From positions 1-8,981 of the forward strand of contig JAQUUS010000048.1 of the NCBI GenBank assembly GCA_028693775.1: a stretch of DNA of 8,981 nt, read 5' to 3'. A program made the position numbers and the translations under genes. How positions within the stretch are numbered: the first letter of the stretch is position 1; each line of letters opens with the position of its first letter. The notes beneath the pieces were generated by a model, which was given only the letters and a program-made list of their open reading frames with translations, was not told where the DNA came from and searched no databases. Positions 6,702 through 8,981 of the stretch are shown here, one piece after another. The DNA is from Alphaproteobacteria bacterium. GTDB taxonomy: Bacteria > Pseudomonadota > Alphaproteobacteria > UBA9219.

Positions 6702-7937
6702 ATGAGTCAAACTACCGATAACACACTTCCTTCGTCTCTAAAAGCCATGCCTCCGAAGGCTTCGGCTTCGCGCAGAAATGCCAAAAACGGTGTTTTGCAT
6801 CTTTGCGGCGATCTAGATTATGGCGATCCGGCGCGCGAGACCGTTACCCTTGCCGTGTTGACTCAACGGCTTGGCTGGCGCGCCATGATCGCCAGCGGCG
6901 GCGGCTCCCTGGTTACGGAATCCGAGCGCGCGGCGGTCAAACACGTTCGCATGCCTTTGAACAAGCATAGCGCTTTCGCCAACTGGAGAAATCGCGTTCA
7001 TTTGGAAGCCTTGGTTCAGCGTGAGCATCCTTGCATGATCCATGTTCACGGGCTCGGGCCTGTCGATATGGGCTGCCGCTTGAGCCTTCAGCACAGGTTG
7101 CCGCTCGTTGTCGATTTGACCCAGCCTTTGCCAGACGTTCCTTCGACCCATCATTTGATCGCGCATATGGCTCAGACTTCGTGCACGGTTCGCGTTCCGA
7201 CACGGATGATGGAAAAGCATTTGATTTCAACTTTCCAGATTAATCCTGCCGTTGTTTCCTGCGTGCCTCCGGGGATCGATTTGCAGAGCTATAACGCTTC
7301 CGCCATTAGCGCAGAGCGGTTGCACAATCTTAGCCGTTTCTGGCGCTTGCCGGAGCAGGCCATCGTTGCCTTGATGCCCATTCCGCTCGAGCAAAGCATG
7401 GGTCATTCGGACTTTTTGAAGGCTTTGGTGGAGATCAAGGACGAAAATATCTATTCGATCATGGTCGGCAACGACAAGGGGTCTCCGGGCCTCAGGCAGC
7501 AAATCGAGCAGAGCGTGGATAGTCTCGGCCTTAGCGGCAAGGTGATTATGCCGGAGTCTTGCCCGGATTGGCCTGCGGCTTTTTGGCTCGCCAATGTTGT
7601 CGTTGCCGCGAACTCCGTTCCTCGCGGCCAGAATATGGAGATTATCGGCGCTCAGGCTTTGGGGCGGCCCGTCATTGTGACGGCTGTCGGCGCTAATGAA
7701 GAAATGGTCATGAAGGACGAGACAGCCTGGGTTTTGCCTCCGGATAATCCGGCTGCCCTTGCGAAGGCTCTTCGCGAAGCCGCTCATATGAGTACGGATC
7801 AGCGCGTCAATCTTGCCGACAATACGCGCTATTTTATCGAAGAGACTTTTCCTCAGGCCAACTGGTTTAACGGCATTATGGGGGTTTATGAGGCGTTGCT
7901 TTATCCTTCGGTTTCGAGGATGCCCGGCAAGCCTTAA
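6702..7937 (+). CDS. GT4-fold glycosyltransferase-like protein with degenerate active site
   Basis: This 411-residue protein has the two-domain GT-B layout. The N-terminal half (30-190) runs from a first strand 'VLHLCGDLD', through 'MIASGGGSL', to 'IHVHGLG' and 'VPPGIDLQSYN'. The C-terminal half (218-400) includes 'YSIMVGND', 'ALGRPVIVTAVGANEEMV' and 'AWVLPPDNPAALAKAL', all in family-4 order. The key residues differ. The donor-phosphate motif P-G-R-L-T-x-x-K-G reads P226-I-P-L-E-Q-S-M-G234, losing Arg and Lys. The EX7E pair aligns with Arg308 and Gly316. It may be a pseudoenzyme or use an unusual donor. In active relatives the role would be sugar transfer to lipid or surface polysaccharide. 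ATG 6702 has only a weak AGGT 11 bases upstream. The first 29 residues are poorly conserved-looking, so a later start such as Met16 is possible. The gene is monocistronic by position. Confidence 0.83.
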   Translation: MSQTTDNTLPSSLKAMPPKASASRRNAKNGVLHLCGDLDYGDPARETVTLAVLTQRLGWRAMIASGGGSLVTESERAAVKHVRMPLNKHSAFANWRNRVHLEALVQREHPCMIHVHGLGPVDMGCRLSLQHRLPLVVDLTQPLPDVPSTHHLIAHMAQTSCTVRVPTRMMEKHLISTFQINPAVVSCVPPGIDLQSYNASAISAERLHNLSRFWRLPEQAIVALMPIPLEQSMGHSDFLKALVEIKDENIYSIMVGNDKGSPGLRQQIEQSVDSLGLSGKVIMPESCPDWPAAFWLANVVVAANSVPRGQNMEIIGAQALGRPVIVTAVGANEEMVMKDETAWVLPPDNPAALAKALREAAHMSTDQRVNLADNTRYFIEETFPQANWFNGIMGVYEALLYPSVSRMPGKP

Positions 7938-8015
7938 CCCTTTGAAGCGCAACGATACTTTTGTGCGCTGCGGTTGTGCCGGGCGCTGCTATCACAATCT
8001 TTACTTTTAAGGCTT
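7922..8015 (+). repeat. Overlapping, mutually crossing inverted repeats after the GT4-like gene
   Basis: GCCCGGCA (7922-7929) is complementary to TGCCGGGC (7977-7984), and AAGCCTTAA (7929-7937, including the stop codon) is complementary to TTAAGGCTT (8007-8015). The two pairings cross each other. A third, AGCGCA/TGCGCT (7946-7951/7964-7969), nests inside the first. They could form alternative RNA folds at the 3' end of the message. No T-run follows any stem, so this is not a standard intrinsic terminator. Confidence 0.5.
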
Positions 8016-8020
8016 AGAAT
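7991..8020 (+). promoter_or_regulatory. Candidate promoter for the response regulator gene
   Basis: ATCACA (7991-7996) and TAGAAT (8015-8020) are 18 bases apart, matching 4/6 and 5/6 of the sigma70 consensus. Transcription would begin about 30 bases before the ATG at 8056. A GANTC sequence (GAATC, 8017-8021) overlaps the -10. The match is suggestive only. Confidence 0.3.
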
Positions 8021-8055
8021 CTACTCGTTTATTCGTCCTGTATTGCGGGGATGTC

Positions 8056-8475
8056 ATGACGTCAAAGCCTTCCGATCATATATCGAACGTGGAGCATCAT
8101 AAGCTTTGCATTTTAATCGTTGAGGACAGCACTTTCCTTCGCGATGTTTTTCGCAAGGCTTTGCGCGCTCATTATTCGATTTATACGGCGGGCGGCGCCA
8201 AAGAAGGCTGGCGCCTTTATGCAGACAAAAAACCGGACATCGTTTTTATCGATATTGGCCTTCCGGACGGCAGCGGTCACGATTTGACCGTTCAGATCAA
8301 AAAGGACAATCCGGCTTGCTATATTGTGATGGCGACTGCGAGCACGACGTTCGAAGAAAAGGAAATGGCCGCTCATAACCATGCGGACGGCTTTATTACG
8401 AAGCCTTTCAATATGCGCGAAATCGACGATTGCATCGAACGCTACCTGTCCATCAGGAGCCGCGACGAAGCTTGA
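8056..8475 (+). CDS. Single-domain response regulator (CheY-like receiver)
   Basis: This 139-residue cytoplasmic protein consists of one receiver domain and no output domain. It has the acidic pair Glu23-Asp24 ('LIVEDS'), phosphoacceptor Asp66 ('VFIDIGLPDGSG'), the switch Thr94 ('VMATAS'), an aromatic Phe113 and the conserved Lys116 ('ITKPF'). It should accept phosphate from a histidine kinase or phosphotransfer protein and signal through protein contacts, as CheY, DivK or CpdR do. The sequence does not point to one of these. The first 16 residues are an extra tail. ATG 8056 follows GGGG (8047-8050) by 5 bases. An earlier ATG at 8051 opens only a two-codon frame whose stop overlaps the real start (ATGA). 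No kinase gene is adjacent, so the partner is unknown. Its stop lies 2 bp from that of the convergent last gene. Confidence 0.93.
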   Translation: MTSKPSDHISNVEHHKLCILIVEDSTFLRDVFRKALRAHYSIYTAGGAKEGWRLYADKKPDIVFIDIGLPDGSGHDLTVQIKKDNPACYIVMATASTTFEEKEMAAHNHADGFITKPFNMREIDDCIERYLSIRSRDEA

Positions 8476-8477
8476 GC

Positions 8478-8981
8478 TTACGGCGCGGGTACGACCCGCA
8501 TGGGGCGGCAATAGTAGCCGCTCTTGTAGTCGAAGGCCTGACTGAAACGGCCGCTTCCAAAATGCATGATATCCACCGTTCCGCCAAACGATGAATAATA
8601 AGTGCAGCTCAGCACGTTGGGCGCATCGTCAAAGAAATCTTTGCGGAATTTTCCGCAGTGCTTGACGTTGTAGAGGTGATTTTTGAACGCTTCCGTGTAA
8701 TGGCCAGAGCGGACGCCGCGCAGAAGCTCGATCGGCGGTATGAACCAGCCGCCTTTGTAGCTTTTGTCGCTTAACGCACTGTAGAGCTCGGCGTCCGTTT
8801 TGTAATTCGTTCCGTCGAAACCGTGCCAGTTTTTCAACTTCGTGACTTCCTTGACCGCTTCGTTGTAGGAAAGCCGGAGCGGCATACGGTATTGGCTGGA
8901 CAGGAAATGCGGTGCGGCAAAGACGTAGTAGGTTGTGCCGACTTCGTTTTCGTATCTGTCGATGGGAGCCCACTCGCCGAG
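8478..8981 (-). CDS. Hypothetical protein with DUF1566/Lcl-C-like C-terminal domain (5' end beyond window)
   Basis: The reading frame is open from the right edge (8981) to TAA at 8480-8478, giving 167 visible residues; the N-terminus is outside. A Met at 8885 is internal, because upstream codons continue in frame with plausible sequence ('GEWAPIDRYENEVG'). Recognisable elements are 'LSYNEAVKEV', an aromatic 'GGWFIPPIELLRG' and a closing 'SGYYCRPMRVVP'. That order (T/S-x-x-E-A near the start, W-x-x-P-x-x-E-L in the middle, R-P-x-R at the end) is that of DUF1566/Lcl C-terminal domains. These are compact C-type-lectin-like modules often on secreted or surface proteins. The protein is rich in Tyr, Phe, Gly and Lys. 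Three Cys are seen in the visible part. Function is unknown and the family match is by eye, so it could be a related but unnamed domain. Confidence 0.6.
   Translation of the reverse strand, partial: LGEWAPIDRYENEVGTTYYVFAAPHFLSSQYRMPLRLSYNEAVKEVTKLKNWHGFDGTNYKTDAELYSALSDKSYKGGWFIPPIELLRGVRSGHYTEAFKNHLYNVKHCGKFRKDFFDDAPNVLSCTYYSSFGGTVDIMHFGSGRFSQAFDYKSGYYCRPMRVVPAP

Noticed and set aside
8460..8488. Possible bidirectional terminator at the junction of the response regulator and the last gene (CCGCG/CGCGG enclosing AAGC/GCTT)
   Set aside because: The stems are short, separated by an internal loop, lie within both coding ends and lack a T-run on either side.

Overview
The window looks like an ordinary chromosomal segment of an alphaproteobacterium of moderate GC content. 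The main evidence is the FtsZ. It has an alphaproteobacterial-style GTPase core, a very long Pro/Gln-rich linker and a C-terminal peptide ending in IPAFLRRQ. Its upstream region carries a cluster of four GANTC sequences (the CcrM methylation motif) and a CtrA-like box, both hallmarks of cell-cycle control in this class. Genus and species cannot be named from the sequence alone. I see no phage, IS element, CRISPR array, tRNA or rRNA.

Layout. Positions 1-1882 (+) hold the end of an ABC importer operon of the nitrate/sulfonate/taurine type: substrate-binding protein (5' truncated), permease and ATPase, overlapping or nearly abutting. Positions 1889-3661 (-) encode a 590-residue protein with short N-terminal D-x-x-G repeats, a Hint (hedgehog/intein) domain that seems to have lost all its autoprocessing residues, a Pro/Glu linker, hydrophobic segments and a Tyr/Asn/Trp-rich tail. 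Positions 3662-4088 are an AT-rich divergent regulatory region with a good sigma70-type promoter facing the Hint gene and the GANTC and CtrA-like elements facing ftsZ. ftsZ (4089-5852, +) stands alone, without ftsQ, ftsA or lpxC. It converges with an alpha/beta hydrolase (5865-6608, -), which is divergent from a GT4-fold glycosyltransferase-like gene (6702-7937, +) whose donor-binding and EX7E residues are replaced. A 118-bp gap with overlapping inverted repeats leads to a single-domain response regulator (8056-8475, +). That gene converges with a partial gene for a DUF1566/Lcl-C-like protein (8478-8981, -).

Working together. Only the ABC genes form a clear functional unit. The rest is a string of single-gene units with three convergent junctions only 2-12 bp apart. 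The points most worth following are the regulatory architecture in front of ftsZ, the apparently dead Hint protein that shares that intergenic region, and the apparently degenerate GT4 protein. The + strand reads G/T-rich whichever strand encodes the gene, which suggests it is the leading strand of replication here. I did not find a convincing new multi-gene system.
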